Shown: positions 22,869 through 32,643 of the stretch, in pieces
How the letters are laid out: every line of letters begins with the position of its first letter
Position numbering within the stretch: the first letter of the stretch is position 1
NCBI RefSeq assembly: GCF_943736995.1
Contig: NZ_OX031157.1
Span: forward strand, 1-64,000
DNA length: 64,000 nt
Direction of reading: 5' to 3'
Origin: Sporosarcina sp. Marseille-Q4943
GTDB lineage: Bacteria > Bacillota > Bacilli > Bacillales_A > Planococcaceae
Position numbers and translations under genes: made by a program
The notes under the pieces: model-generated
The model's database searches: none
What the model saw: only the letters and a program-made list of their open reading frames with translations
Told to the model about the DNA's origin: nothing

Positions 22869-23249
22869 ATGAGTGTAAATCAGGTGATTTTGCAGGATAT
22901 TAATTTTCATATTGAGAAGTTAGAAAGGAGATTAAAAGATTTTTATGATTTACCTTCTACTTCCGACTACTTCATCGGTCGAGAAAAACAAATCAATACC
23001 GGTGTGAATGTACTTGATAAAATAGAAGTATTCAACACATTTATTTCCATCTATTCGGTACTCGATCAGGAAGATATAAAATATAGTACGACAGCAAACG
23101 AATACGCTAACTACTTAGACAATATGCGTAAAGGACTGGAAATACTAAAGAAGGAAAGAGAAGAAATTGAAAGTAAGAATCTTAAGGAGATTACTAATAT
23201 AAAACTGTTACTAGAGCAATTATATAAAAAACGAAATGAAATAAAGTGA
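22869..23249 (+). CDS. Hypothetical protein, cargo gene before terminase (126 aa)
   Basis: A Lys/Glu/Ile/Asn-rich helical protein, visibly more AT-rich than its neighbours. AAAGGAGATG precedes the ATG at 22869 (an in-frame TTG at 22863 is less likely). It stands alone between the late regulator and terS, with its own terminator. The 157-nt gap upstream contains a GC-rich inverted repeat (about 22750-22782). Function unknown; a moron inserted near the packaging site. Confidence 0.6.
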   Translation: MSVNQVILQDINFHIEKLERRLKDFYDLPSTSDYFIGREKQINTGVNVLDKIEVFNTFISIYSVLDQEDIKYSTTANEYANYLDNMRKGLEILKKEREEIESKNLKEITNIKLLLEQLYKKRNEIK

Positions 23250-23256
23250 GCTGTTT

Positions 23257-23281
23257 AGCATCTCTTAGGGGATGCTTTTTC
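23257..23281 (+). terminator. Terminator of the cargo gene
   Basis: AGCATC (23257-23262) and GATGCT (23271-23276) with an 8-nt loop, followed by a T run. Confidence 0.75.
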
Positions 23282-23318
23282 TATGCCTAAAAATCAAAGG
23301 GGGCGGCGGTGATGTGAA

Positions 23319-24089
23319 ATGCCGAATTGGGATAAGATTCGTAATGAATGGGAAACAACAGAAATTACCTTCAAAGAGCTGGCTGAGAAGCATGGCATCA
23401 AAGAAGGAACATTGAAAAGTCGCCGTAGTCGTGAAAAGTGGTCGAGGGATGCAACCGATGCTAAAGATGCAACCGAAAAAAGCACGGGGGTTGCAACCAA
23501 AACGAAGGATGCTTCAACTGACGATAAGAAAAAGACATCATCTAATGGTGAGAGGAAAAAGCAGAGCAACCGTAGTGGCAACCCTAATCCGAAGAACCAA
23601 TTCACGAAACGGAACAGAGCAGCAGTCACGCATGGATTGTTCGCCAATTTCATTCAACCTGAACAGCAAGAGATAATCGACAGCATGCAAACCCTGACGA
23701 TTGCTGATCAACTGTGGATGCAAATCGAAATTAAGTTCTCAGCTATTATTCGAATGCAAAAAATCATGTGGGTCGAAGATGAATGGGACCATCTTGATAA
23801 AAGGGCTAGCTATACAAGCGGGTTGGAGTCTAGTGGAGAATCTTATGCCGTTGTTTATGCCCATGAACGCTATGAAGCATATATTAAAGCCCAAGCGCGG
23901 GCGATGGCTGAATATCGAAATCTAGTAAAACAGTACATCGAATTTACCGATGAATTTGACGAACGCCGCTTGAAGCTTGAAGCAATGCAAGTCGGCATCG
24001 ATCGAACGAAAGCGGAAATAGAGAAGTTGAACGATAACAATGATGACGATCTGATCGAAATCATCATCAGCCGAAAAGGTGATCGTTGA
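23319..24089 (+). CDS. xtmA: Terminase small subunit (PBSX XtmA-like)
   Basis: A 256-residue DNA-packaging protein. The N-terminal [20 protein letters not shown] and [18 protein letters not shown] (about 4-42) form the PBSX-type small-terminase helix-turn-helix. A charged linker and helical C-terminus follow. It recognises the packaging start site, which often lies in or near this gene. The stop overlaps the large subunit start. Confidence 0.9.
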   Translation: MPNWDKIRNEWETTEITFKELAEKHGIKEGTLKSRRSREKWSRDATDAKDATEKSTGVATKTKDASTDDKKKTSSNGERKKQSNRSGNPNPKNQFTKRNRAAVTHGLFANFIQPEQQEIIDSMQTLTIADQLWMQIEIKFSAIIRMQKIMWVEDEWDHLDKRASYTSGLESSGESYAVVYAHERYEAYIKAQARAMAEYRNLVKQYIEFTDEFDERRLKLEAMQVGIDRTKAEIEKLNDNNDDDLIEIIISRKGDR

Positions 24090-25402
24090 TGGTGGCGGTA
24101 CAGAAAGAGGTCAATCCTCACTTCGATGATTTCCTGTTCGACTGGCTTCATAAATTCTATGTCCTTGTCGGCGGCTACGGCTCCAGTAAGTCTTACCACG
24201 CAGCCTTGAAAATAATACTCAAGCTGATTGAGGAAAAGCGAACGGCACTGGTCATCAGGGAAGTCTACGACACGCATCGAGATTCAACTTTCTCCCTTTT
24301 TGAAGAAATCATCGAGGAAATGGGGCTCGCTCATAAAATCAGGTGTGTTTCCTCCCCGATGCAGATCCGGTTCCCGAATGGCAGCAAGATCATCTTCAAG
24401 GGAATGGATAAACCGGCGAAATTGAAGTCAATCAACAACGTCTCGCTCATCTGGGTCGAGGAATGTTCCGAAGTGAAGTATGCGGGCTTCAAAGAATTGC
24501 TCGGTCGTTTACGTCATCCTAGATTGAAGCTCCACATGATTTTATCCACGAATCCAGTCGGGGAAGATAACTGGACCTATTTGCATTTCTTCCAAGACAA
24601 GATGAACGATCGCTATGTGTTGGATGATGAGGAGCTTTATCAAAAGCGGACTGTTGCCGTTGGTGACACCTATTATCACCATTCCACAGCAGATGATAAC
24701 CTGTTCCTGCCACAAGAATACATTGACCAGCTCGAAGAAATGAAAGAGTACGATCCAGACCTTCACCGGATAGCCCGGAAAGGTCGTTTTGGCGTGAACG
24801 GGAAGCGGGTGCTGCCGCAGTTCCGTAAAGCAAGCCATGAAGCGGTTATGGAAGCAATCAACGGCATCAAACGGCCGCTCCATCGTACCGGCATGGACTT
24901 CGGTTTTGTGGAATCCTACAATGCGGTGATCCGGATGGCGGTCGATACAGAGAAGCAATACCTCTACATCTACTGGGAGTATTACAAAAACGGCCAGACG
25001 GATGACGAGACAGTCGAGGACCTGAAAGAGCTGAAGGAAGAGCGGATTATTGCGGACAGTGCGGAGCCGAAGACGATCAAGTATTTCCGCAAGCAAGGAT
25101 ACGACATGTTCGGGGCTCATAAATTCCCGGGCTCCCGTCTGCAGAACACGAAAAAGGTAAAGCGGTTCAAGAAAATCATTTGTTCCGATGCATGCCCGAA
25201 TACAATCCGCGAGCTAGAAAACCTTGTCTATAAGCTGGATAAGAACGGCAAGATCATACCGGACGAATTCAGCATTGACCCGCATACGCTATCGGCTATC
25301 TGGTACGGGCTCGATGGATATGAAGTTGAGGACTTAAAGGAACAGGCGCAAAAGGCGGCGCGGCCATCACCGGCAAGACCGGCAGGAAGGAGGAGGGGGT
25401 AA
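24089..25402 (+). CDS. xtmB: Terminase large subunit (PBSX XtmB-like)
   Basis: A 437-residue packaging ATPase/nuclease of the Terminase_3 family. The Walker A-like [10 protein letters not shown] (about 27-36), Walker B region [12 protein letters not shown] and coupling motif STNP are visible. The nuclease domain has acidic residues in [13 protein letters not shown] and [11 protein letters not shown]. The ATG at 24089 overlaps the small-subunit stop (TGATG) and replaces an in-frame TTG one codon earlier. Confidence 0.94.
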   Translation: MVAVQKEVNPHFDDFLFDWLHKFYVLVGGYGSSKSYHAALKIILKLIEEKRTALVIREVYDTHRDSTFSLFEEIIEEMGLAHKIRCVSSPMQIRFPNGSKIIFKGMDKPAKLKSINNVSLIWVEECSEVKYAGFKELLGRLRHPRLKLHMILSTNPVGEDNWTYLHFFQDKMNDRYVLDDEELYQKRTVAVGDTYYHHSTADDNLFLPQEYIDQLEEMKEYDPDLHRIARKGRFGVNGKRVLPQFRKASHEAVMEAINGIKRPLHRTGMDFGFVESYNAVIRMAVDTEKQYLYIYWEYYKNGQTDDETVEDLKELKEERIIADSAEPKTIKYFRKQGYDMFGAHKFPGSRLQNTKKVKRFKKIICSDACPNTIRELENLVYKLDKNGKIIPDEFSIDPHTLSAIWYGLDGYEVEDLKEQAQKAARPSPARPAGRRRG

Positions 25403-25405
25403 CGT

Positions 25406-26938
25406 ATGTCAGAGCGAACTGTACGAGCAAGAGTCATGAAAGCGGCGGTCTCGCCAACAACCAATCAAATCTATAAGGACGATTTCCAAGGGATGTACAG
25501 CGGGGACATTATCGAACCGCCATACAACCTGACCGAGTTGAAACTAATTGGCGAGTATTCGTCCATCCTGCAGCAGTGCATCGATGCCTACAAGACGAAT
25601 ATCGCTGGCTTCGGGATTGAATCGAGTTACAAGATTGATATCAAATCGGATGAAACCGAAGAAAGCGTCCGAGAACAGGCGGAACGGGAGAATACTAGAC
25701 TCGATGAGTTCATTCGCTATTTGAACCTGGACGAATCACCAGAAGTCATCATCGGCTATGTCATCGACGATCGTGAAAAGACCGGGAACGGATACATTGA
25801 AATCATCCGGGACGGCATGGGACAGCCAGCTGGCATCGAGTACGTAGATGCGCAGCATATGCGGGTCTGTAAGAAGACTGTTCCCGAGGAAGTGGAGTAC
25901 ACCATCCTTGAAAACGGTGTGGAGAAGAAAATCAAGCGCCGAAAGCGGTTCCGTCGGTATGTCCAGATGATTGACCAGGAGAAAGTGTTTTTTAAAGAGT
26001 ATGGTGATCCGCGCATCATGGACCTGCGGAACGGAAAGTTTGACGAAAGTACGCCGGAGCATCTGCAGGCTTCCGAAATTTATCATTTCAAGATCGGCAG
26101 CGGTACATACGGCAAACCGCGCTGGCTCGGTAACCTTATCAGTCTTTATGGGGCGAGGAAAGCGGAAGAGCTCAACCTGATGTACTTCCAGAACGGACGT
26201 CATATTCCAGCGGCTATCACGGTCTCAAACGGAAAGCTGGATGATGAGTCATATAATCAGTTGCAGCAGTACATGAATGATTTGCAGGGTACAGACAACG
26301 CCCACAAGTTCTTGCTGTTGGAAGTCCAGGGAATTGCAGAGGAAAAGATCATCAATGGCGAAGAGAAGATCACGCCAGCTAAGGTTGAAATCAAATCCTT
26401 AGCCGAAGTGCTCCAGCAAGATGCGCTCTTCCTTGAATATGACGAGAACACACGTAGGAAAATTCGTTCCTCATTCCGACTGCCTCCCCTGTATACCGGA
26501 GAAGCGCAGGAATTCAGCCGGGCGACAGCGGACACAGCCCGAAAGGTGACAGAGGAGCAGGTGTTCCAACCGGAACGGAAGACGTTGGCGCGGATCCTTA
26601 ACACGCTATTTTTGGAACCGTTGGAATTCAAATACGTGAAATTGAAAGTCAAAGGGGCGGACTTCCACGACCCGATGGAAATCGCGAAGGTGCTCGATCC
26701 GTTCATTGCGGCGGGTTCTGTCGCTCCGAATGACTTACGGACGCTGCTCGGGAAGGTGCTAGGCAAGAAGGTGGACCTATTCCCTGACGAATACAACGTA
26801 CCTCTTCAGGTGCTTGTGAAAGATCAGCCGAGCGGATTGGACGGATTGTTCAATATCGCGAAATCGGCTGATCAGCAGGAGAGTCTGATTGATTTGCTGA
26901 AAGACCTGCGGGACGTGTTGGAGTCGATGCAGTCATGA
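25406..26938 (+). CDS. Portal protein (PBSX/skin type)
   Basis: A 510-residue phage portal of the XkdE/YqbA family that forms the dodecameric DNA channel at the capsid vertex. Recognised by the region KDDFQGMYSGDIIEPPYNLT, the central EIYHFKIGSGTYGKPRWLGN and the position directly after the large terminase. AGGAGGGGG precedes the ATG. The 3' end overlaps the next gene by 4 nt. Confidence 0.92.
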   Translation: MSERTVRARVMKAAVSPTTNQIYKDDFQGMYSGDIIEPPYNLTELKLIGEYSSILQQCIDAYKTNIAGFGIESSYKIDIKSDETEESVREQAERENTRLDEFIRYLNLDESPEVIIGYVIDDREKTGNGYIEIIRDGMGQPAGIEYVDAQHMRVCKKTVPEEVEYTILENGVEKKIKRRKRFRRYVQMIDQEKVFFKEYGDPRIMDLRNGKFDESTPEHLQASEIYHFKIGSGTYGKPRWLGNLISLYGARKAEELNLMYFQNGRHIPAAITVSNGKLDDESYNQLQQYMNDLQGTDNAHKFLLLEVQGIAEEKIINGEEKITPAKVEIKSLAEVLQQDALFLEYDENTRRKIRSSFRLPPLYTGEAQEFSRATADTARKVTEEQVFQPERKTLARILNTLFLEPLEFKYVKLKVKGADFHDPMEIAKVLDPFIAAGSVAPNDLRTLLGKVLGKKVDLFPDEYNVPLQVLVKDQPSGLDGLFNIAKSADQQESLIDLLKDLRDVLESMQS

Positions 26939-27849
26939 GCAAGGTAGACAAGCTGCTTGAGAACATCAATGCGTTTATCCAGAAAGCCGAAGAGGACGCC
27001 GAGGACATAACGGCCATCCTTCCCGACGACATTCCAGAGCTCGAAAAGATTCCGAGCCTAGTTGAAGAGTTCGAAAAAATCACCGCAAAACTGCTCAGGC
27101 GGCAACGCAAGCTGTTTCTCGATGGAATGAAAGGGTTTATAGCCAAAGACGATGAAATGACGTTAGAAGCCTTGCTGAACTACTTCCAGAGCGATTTATT
27201 TGCGACAGATGACTTCGCTGCCATGCTTAGCGAAGAAGCGGCGGCATTTCTCACGCTGTCAATTTCAGAACTGGCCACAGTTATCATGGAGTCGATCGAC
27301 AAGGACATTGCATTCGAAGTGCTATCCAAACGGACGACAGACTGGATTGAGTCCTGGTCAAAAGAATTGGGAGAAATCATGCAGCTGAATACGCACAAAG
27401 CGATTGAAACGGAACTGCTGGAAGTCATCCAAAACGGTGAATCGATTCAACAGGCGGAATTAAGAATTAAGGATTTACCTCAGTTTGACCGCAAACGGGC
27501 AAGAGCAACCGCGAGGACAGAAATACTTGCCGCATCGAGCCAAGCCAACTGGGAATCGTTCATGCAGTCTCCGGCTGTCGAGGGCAAGAAGTGGAAACAT
27601 AGCGGGTCCAAGAAGAGCAAACCGCGTCCGACACATGTCGCGATGGACGGAACGGTTGTCGGAGTTGATGAGTTGTTTCTAGTTGACGGCGAGTTCGGGA
27701 TGTACCCGCGGGATACTACGTTTTCGGCGAAGAACAGAGTCAATTGCGGCTGTGTGATCGGACCCGTTGTTGATCAAGATATCATCGGCCTGTCGAAAGA
27801 GGAAAAAGAAGAGATTCGGCGGCAAGTGCTCGAGGAATTGAATAGTTAG
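26935..27849 (+). CDS. Phage head morphogenesis protein (Mu F/SPP1 gp7-like)
   Basis: A 304-residue minor head protein. The C-terminal domain (RARATARTEILAASSQANWE, then HVAMDGTVVG and RVNCGCVIGP) is the Phage_Mu_F signature; such proteins are incorporated in a few copies near the portal. The N-terminal half is helical and charged. Its ATG overlaps the portal stop (ATGA). Confidence 0.88.
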   Translation: MSKVDKLLENINAFIQKAEEDAEDITAILPDDIPELEKIPSLVEEFEKITAKLLRRQRKLFLDGMKGFIAKDDEMTLEALLNYFQSDLFATDDFAAMLSEEAAAFLTLSISELATVIMESIDKDIAFEVLSKRTTDWIESWSKELGEIMQLNTHKAIETELLEVIQNGESIQQAELRIKDLPQFDRKRARATARTEILAASSQANWESFMQSPAVEGKKWKHSGSKKSKPRPTHVAMDGTVVGVDELFLVDGEFGMYPRDTTFSAKNRVNCGCVIGPVVDQDIIGLSKEEKEEIRRQVLEELNS

Positions 27850-27860
27850 GAGGAATGACT

Positions 27861-28169
27861 TTGAGCAGGGAAGAGACAGCAAGCGAGCTCATTGAACGCT
27901 TTGGTTTTACAAATGACATGGTGGATTCTTTCTTTGCTCCATTTGATCGGCTAAACCTCGAAATAGAAAATCTTAAACAACAATTGTTTGCAGATTCAAT
28001 AAATGATTGTCTGAAAGAAAACGTAAAAAGAGAGGGTGGTAAATCAGTGCTCACAGATATGGCGGGTTTTTGCAAAAGATGTCGTAGGTGGTTGGACGAT
28101 AAGGAATTTATAGAACATCCTGCTATATGTTCCGAATGTAAACAAAAAGAGGGAAAAGATGAAGTGTAA
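27861..28169 (+). CDS. Hypothetical zinc-ribbon protein in the head cluster (102 aa)
   Basis: A helical N-terminal half and a C-terminal CKRC ... CSEC zinc-ribbon-like site (about 73-96). I prefer the TTG at 27861 because AGGAGG is 7 nt upstream, whereas the ATG at 27855 would be only one base away. More AT-rich than its neighbours; it may be an insertion into the head operon. Confidence 0.55.
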   Translation: MSREETASELIERFGFTNDMVDSFFAPFDRLNLEIENLKQQLFADSINDCLKENVKREGGKSVLTDMAGFCKRCRRWLDDKEFIEHPAICSECKQKEGKDEV

Positions 28170-28213
28170 TTACAGGCGCTGGAAGAATTGAACGAATAGG
28201 AGCGTGACAAGTC

Positions 28214-28402
28214 ATGAGTGGATATAGAAGTCTGTTAGAAAGCAATAGGAAATCTAGGGAGTTACTAGAAGAAAAATTGGAATCAAAGTTATTGGATGAT
28301 GCAGCGGCAACCATTCGATTTAGTAGGCTTAGCAACTCCGGTACTGTTTACGTGAATGGCGAACCTGTCGGTGAAGTGGAAATCACATTTGATAATTGGT
28401 GA
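28214..28402 (+). CDS. Hypothetical small protein in the head cluster (62 aa)
   Basis: A charged helix (SLLESNRKSRELLEEKLESK) followed by a beta-type segment (TVYVNGEPVGEVEITFDNW). Weak Shine-Dalgarno (AGGAG, 17 nt upstream). Unrecognised; position suggests a minor structural or cargo protein. Confidence 0.5.
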   Translation: MSGYRSLLESNRKSRELLEEKLESKLLDDAAATIRFSRLSNSGTVYVNGEPVGEVEITFDNW

Positions 28403-28412
28403 GGTGAGTGAA

Positions 28413-28535
28413 TTGGGGTTGAGTGTGAATTTATCCATAGCTTCAAGAAGTGATAATCACCTAACTATGATTTTTAGTATGAAGCAACGGATTTTGTCCG
28501 TTATTGCTGTGAGTTTGAAAGGGGGTGAACAATAA
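28413..28535 (+). CDS. Hypothetical small protein (40 aa, TTG start)
   Basis: GAGGTGAG lies 4 nt before a TTG that opens a 41-codon frame ending immediately before the GTG of the XkdF-like gene. The hydrophobic tail (QRILSVIAVSLKGGEQ) overlaps the next gene's Shine-Dalgarno, so it may serve translational coupling. Confidence 0.4.
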   Translation: MGLSVNLSIASRSDNHLTMIFSMKQRILSVIAVSLKGGEQ

Positions 28536-29636
28536 GTGGCAAGGGAACTAATCAACGCAAATATTACACATGTCTCTTACGTCGACAAAGGCGCCAACAA
28601 AAAGCAGTTCTTCCTCACGAAATCAGCTGAACAACCGACCTTTCAAAAAGAGGTCAAGGTGTTCGTCAACAAAGAGGAAGCTGAACAGCAACTCGTCTAT
28701 GGCATTGTGTATGAGCCTGATGTTGAGGATGCTCACGGGGACTTCATGACTGCTGCCGAAATTGAAAAGGCGGCGCACGGCTTTATGAAGGATGCCCGGA
28801 ACATCGACACGCAGCATGATTTTGAATCGGGTGTCGGTGAAGTGGTCGAGTCGTACATTGCTCCTGCTGATTTCATGCTGGGGGAACAGGAAGTGAAGAA
28901 GGGCGCATGGGTGCTCGTCACGAAAGCGACCGATGAAATCTGGGAACAGATCAAGAAAGGCGAGATTACTGGCTACAGTATGGCCGGCACAGCCGAAACA
29001 ATAGAAAAACAAGAGGATGAAAAGCCTGTTTCTAAGTCAGAAGATGACGAGAAGGGGCTTTTTAATTTGCTTAAAAACTTCTTTGCTGGCAAAACAACTG
29101 TCGAAAAAGGGGAAGTCGCTGACAAATATAAGCGCGACCGTAGACGTAGAGAGTTTTGGGCGGCTCAAGACGCATTAAACAGCGTAATTTTCAATTGGGA
29201 TGACTGGGATAGCCATTTAGAAACGGATACAACAAAAATTCGCGAAGCGCTTCAAGATTTTATTGATATCGCTCAGGAAGTGCTAATCGAAGATGACATT
29301 TTAAAAGCGGTGGGCAAACCACCTGAAAGGGATGAAGCAGACGTGAAAAAAGAAGATATCGAAAAGATGCTAGATGAAAAACTAGCGCCAATCACGAAGA
29401 AGCTCGAGGAATTCGAGAAGGAAGAGGGCGGCGCGGGTGCTGGTGAAGAGCCGATGCCGGAAGAAGCGCTCTTGAAACAGTTTGCCGAGGTGCTGGACGA
29501 AAAGCTGACTCCAGTGAACGAACGTCTTGAAGCAGTGGAGAAAGCCCGCGGCGTTTCAAGGCAAGCGGATCCAGAAGGTGCTGGAACACATATCGAAAAG
29601 TCTGATGGCCCATCATACATGCGCCACTTCGGATAA
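28536..29636 (+). CDS. xkdF: XkdF-like prohead protease with scaffold domain
   Basis: A 366-residue protein. The N-terminal half (about 35-165) is the XkdF putative serine protease domain: a His in NIDTQHDF and a Ser in GEITGYSMAGTAE fit a prohead-protease dyad. The C-terminal half (about 250-345) is a Glu/Lys-rich coiled coil typical of a scaffold. It probably cleaves itself and helps capsid assembly. GTG start with AAAGGGGGTG upstream; the capsid gene follows. Confidence 0.88.
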   Translation: MARELINANITHVSYVDKGANKKQFFLTKSAEQPTFQKEVKVFVNKEEAEQQLVYGIVYEPDVEDAHGDFMTAAEIEKAAHGFMKDARNIDTQHDFESGVGEVVESYIAPADFMLGEQEVKKGAWVLVTKATDEIWEQIKKGEITGYSMAGTAETIEKQEDEKPVSKSEDDEKGLFNLLKNFFAGKTTVEKGEVADKYKRDRRRREFWAAQDALNSVIFNWDDWDSHLETDTTKIREALQDFIDIAQEVLIEDDILKAVGKPPERDEADVKKEDIEKMLDEKLAPITKKLEEFEKEEGGAGAGEEPMPEEALLKQFAEVLDEKLTPVNERLEAVEKARGVSRQADPEGAGTHIEKSDGPSYMRHFG

Positions 29637-29663
29637 TAAACAGGAAAAGAGAGGATGAACTTA

Positions 29664-30593
29664 ATGAAAACCAATCAAACAATTCTATCTAAAGAATCGA
29701 CAGTCGCTAGCATCAAAAAGAACTTGGATATTCCAATGGCGGTCAAAGATGCGGAAGCGTTCCTAGTTGATACGATCAACACAGCTTCCACCTTGCCGAA
29801 ACTAGCGCCGATCTATCGCGATGTAGCTGCCGGAAACCTCGATGCGCTTTCAGTCGGGCGCCGTAAAATCCGTGAGGCGGGAAGAGAAGACCTTCCAACA
29901 GGCACAGACTCCATCAAAAACCGTAAAATCCCGTATGCAGTCCGTAAGGTCAAATGGGATGAATGGCTACAAAATGACGATGTGTTCTACTCCATGTCAG
30001 CACGTGGCGATAATGCGGAAGCGAAAGTCATCAGCATGATCCAGCAGCAGTTCGGCGTGGACTTGCAGGACTTGATCTTTAACGGGGACACGGAAGCGGT
30101 TGAGGATGTCGCATTCCTTGGCATTCTTGACGGCTTCGTTAAGAAAATGAAGCAATCCAAGTATAAAACGGACCTTGCTACAGCTGAACCGACAATCATG
30201 GACTTTGTGAACCATATTCAGCTGCTTCCAGAGCGTTACAAGAGCTTCCCGGACATTGCATGGTTCATTACACAGAAAACGAACGACAAGCTCGTGGCGA
30301 TGATTGCAAACCGTCAGACAGGGTTTGGTGATGCGGTGCTTCAGGACGGTAAAATTACACGTCTTGCGGGTTATCCAACCGAGGTAGTAGCTGAAATGCA
30401 AGGCGGATTCGCTGCGCTTACTCCACGTAGCAACCTGAAACCGGTATTCACTCGCCAGCTTCGCTATATCCGTACAGCTGATGGAGCAACGGCGGCCGCG
30501 AAAGATGCGACATATCACGTGCTCTATGCGTACCTAGATGCCATCGTCCGTGAAATCGATGCTGTCGCATGGATGTCTGGCGACAAACTATAA
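29664..30593 (+). CDS. xkdG: Major capsid protein (XkdG/YqbE-like)
   Basis: A 309-residue HK97-fold major head protein, close to the 311 residues of PBSX XkdG. Family features include FLVDTINTASTLPKLAPIYR near the N-terminus, KWDEWLQNDDVFYSMSA in the middle and DIAWFITQKTNDKLVAMIAN. The ATG at 29664 has AGAGAGG at normal spacing; the in-frame ATG at 29655 touches the Shine-Dalgarno. The position after the protease/scaffold gene fits. Confidence 0.93.
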   Translation: MKTNQTILSKESTVASIKKNLDIPMAVKDAEAFLVDTINTASTLPKLAPIYRDVAAGNLDALSVGRRKIREAGREDLPTGTDSIKNRKIPYAVRKVKWDEWLQNDDVFYSMSARGDNAEAKVISMIQQQFGVDLQDLIFNGDTEAVEDVAFLGILDGFVKKMKQSKYKTDLATAEPTIMDFVNHIQLLPERYKSFPDIAWFITQKTNDKLVAMIANRQTGFGDAVLQDGKITRLAGYPTEVVAEMQGGFAALTPRSNLKPVFTRQLRYIRTADGATAAAKDATYHVLYAYLDAIVREIDAVAWMSGDKL

Positions 30594-30607
30594 GGGGGTA
30601 GGTTACT

Positions 30608-30946
30608 TTGCCTAAAGTACAATATAAGCACAAAACAGGCGCTCTCCACATTGGCGGCGGGCGTTTTTTCTATGCAAATGATCCTGTCGAGGTAGAGGAC
30701 AACGAAGTTGAAGGATTGCTGGCATCATATGCAGACCTTGAACTAGTCGAGGGGGAGGAACTGCCGCAGGATCCTCCTCAAGATGATGTTCCATACACGG
30801 CATCCTCTTTGAAGAAGCTTAATAAAGCTGAACAGGAAGAGCTCATCGTTCTACTTGAAGGCGATCTTGAGACTGTGAAGAACGAAGAGGAGCGTATTGC
30901 TCTCATCCTTACATTGCAGGAAGAAAAAGAAGCGGAAACGGAGTGA
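30608..30946 (+). CDS. yqbF: YqbF-like head-cluster protein
   Basis: A 112-residue protein: an N-terminal small beta domain (KHKTGALHIGGGRFFYANDP) and a C-terminal acidic helical region (ASSLKKLNKAEQEELIVLL) recalling an SAP/HeH-like DNA-binding motif. The position between capsid and connector genes matches YqbF of the skin element. TTG start with AAGGGGGTAGG upstream. Confidence 0.75.
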   Translation: MPKVQYKHKTGALHIGGGRFFYANDPVEVEDNEVEGLLASYADLELVEGEELPQDPPQDDVPYTASSLKKLNKAEQEELIVLLEGDLETVKNEEERIALILTLQEEKEAETE

Positions 30947-30952
30947 TGGACC

Positions 30953-31330
30953 ATGTCTATTACTCCTACTGAGCTTCAAGCTTACACTGATTTCGAAGCC
31001 GTGAAGGAACGTGCAGCTGAAAAGCTGGAATTAGACATTCTCGAGGCTGAGACGTATATCGAAAAAGAAATTGGGAAATCATTATCAGAATTTACTTCAC
31101 TTCCCCGAAAACTGCGGCTAGCCTTGCTGAAGGTGGCGCAGTTTTTTGCGTTGGTCAATGGTGACGAATCCTTGATGAAGGGCTATAAATCGGAGAAAAT
31201 CGGCGATTACAGCTATACGCTCGGGGACGGAAGCAAGATGACCATGCCGGATGTGTTGGATTTGCTGGATGAATACATGGAAAAAGAGTCGTCTACAGGC
31301 GGCTTTTTCATGAGGATGAGACCGCTATGA
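30953..31330 (+). CDS. yqbG: Head-tail connector (YqbG-like)
   Basis: A 125-residue helical protein of the YqbG/gp15-like adaptor type expected to bind under the portal. Helices such as ELDILEAETYIEKEIGKSLS and PRKLRLALLKVAQFFALV fit the fold. Overlaps the next gene (ATGA). Confidence 0.82.
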   Translation: MSITPTELQAYTDFEAVKERAAEKLELDILEAETYIEKEIGKSLSEFTSLPRKLRLALLKVAQFFALVNGDESLMKGYKSEKIGDYSYTLGDGSKMTMPDVLDLLDEYMEKESSTGGFFMRMRPL

Positions 31331-31686
31331 GCTACAAGAAGCTTTTAACGCATCGTTGTGACATCTATCATCTGAAAGAACGCAATGTTGGCGGAGGTGG
31401 CAGCTGGGGCATTCCAGATGAAGATGCGGAGAAGGAATTCTATTACGATGACGTGCCTGATCTATCAAACGTCCGGTGCTATTTCACGGAAAAGAATCAG
31501 TCGATTATCCAACTAGAGCCGAATAACTCCATATTCCAGACGTTCCTGGTCCATTTCCTGTCGAACGCCGATATTCGGACGAACAGCAAAGTTGTCTGGG
31601 ATGGCGTTACGTACAAAATGCAAAAACCAAGATTGATAAAGAATCATCACCAAGAAGTCACGGTAGTGAGGGATGATAACCTATGA
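31327..31686 (+). CDS. xkdH: Head-tail stopper (XkdH/YqbH-like)
   Basis: A 119-residue beta-rich protein (HRCDIYHLKERNVGGGGSWG, then FQTFLVHFLSNADIRTNSKV) matching the XkdH/YqbH stopper that closes the head after packaging. ATGA overlaps on both sides. Confidence 0.85.
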   Translation: MSYKKLLTHRCDIYHLKERNVGGGGSWGIPDEDAEKEFYYDDVPDLSNVRCYFTEKNQSIIQLEPNNSIFQTFLVHFLSNADIRTNSKVVWDGVTYKMQKPRLIKNHHQEVTVVRDDNL

Positions 31687-32189
31687 AATTCAATATTGAC
31701 GGTTTGGAAGCATTCGCCAAGGCGCTGGATGATGCGGCGAACGGAGAATTACGGGCGGAATTTGCTTTATGGCTCGATGCGATGGGCTTGGAATTCCTTG
31801 ATTTGATTCAGGATGAAATCATTCGAACGAACACAGTCGATACGGGCAGACTCTTGAATTCATTCGGGAAAGGCGATAAAGACAACGTGTGGTCAATATC
31901 GGAAGGAAAGCTGTCTCTGGACATTGGAACGAATGTCGAATATGCGTCTTATGTGAACGATGGTCATTTTACTATTGATCCATCCAAGGGACTCGACAGA
32001 AGATGGGTACCAGGAGTTTGGAAAGGAAAACGCTTTGAATATACTCCTGGTGCTGATACAGGAATGTTATTAAAATTCACTTGGATTGACGGCACTCATT
32101 ATTGGGACAATGCTTTCGCCATCTTCGAGAGGATGTTCGAAAAGAGCCTTGAACGTCGATTTCAGGAATGGCTGGATAAAACATTTTAG
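31683..32189 (+). CDS. xkdI: Tail completion protein (XkdI/YqbI, HK97 gp10-like)
   Basis: A 168-residue gp10-type protein. The segment IIRTNTVDTGRLLNSF (about 49-64) and NVEYASYVNDGH (about 88-99) are hallmarks of the family, which bridges the head connector and tail tube. Confidence 0.88.
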   Translation: MKFNIDGLEAFAKALDDAANGELRAEFALWLDAMGLEFLDLIQDEIIRTNTVDTGRLLNSFGKGDKDNVWSISEGKLSLDIGTNVEYASYVNDGHFTIDPSKGLDRRWVPGVWKGKRFEYTPGADTGMLLKFTWIDGTHYWDNAFAIFERMFEKSLERRFQEWLDKTF

Positions 32190-32201
32190 GGGGGTGGTCA
32201 G

Positions 32202-32642
32202 ATGAATCCAGAAGTCGGATCCATAATGGGATACTTTTACGGATTATTCCCAGTCAAAGTGTATACGGAAAAGGTTCCGGAAAACTTCGCGGTCCCATCA
32301 ATGTACTTTCCGGAGCCATTCAGCTTTGACGGGAATGATACGAATTCGACATTCCTCAAGACGTACAGCTTGGGCGTAAAGCTCTTCCACCAGACGTCAC
32401 AAAGGGCACATGCGGAGGCGGAGCGAATTGCAGATGCCGTACGTATGAAAAGGAGCATCATCCCCCTCATCAACCAGGACGGAACATTGACAGGCGATTA
32501 CGTACGTATCAGGCGCATCGAGACACGCATAATCGATGACGGTGTAGCGGTCATCCAGCTGACATGGGATAGCCGTTATCACTATGAGAAGGACAAATAT
32601 ATACCACTTTGCGACATCGTGGTAAAAGTAGGGGTGAATTAA
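32202..32642 (+). CDS. xkdJ: Tail terminator-like protein (XkdJ/YqbJ)
   Basis: A 146-residue protein in the XkdJ/YqbJ position, with the expected alpha/beta pattern (VPSMYFPEPFSFDGNDTNST, then AHAEAERIADAVRMKRSIIP). Probably caps the tail tube and sheath. GGGGGGTGG upstream of the ATG. Confidence 0.8.
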   Translation: MNPEVGSIMGYFYGLFPVKVYTEKVPENFAVPSMYFPEPFSFDGNDTNSTFLKTYSLGVKLFHQTSQRAHAEAERIADAVRMKRSIIPLINQDGTLTGDYVRIRRIETRIIDDGVAVIQLTWDSRYHYEKDKYIPLCDIVVKVGVN

Positions 32643-32643
32643 G

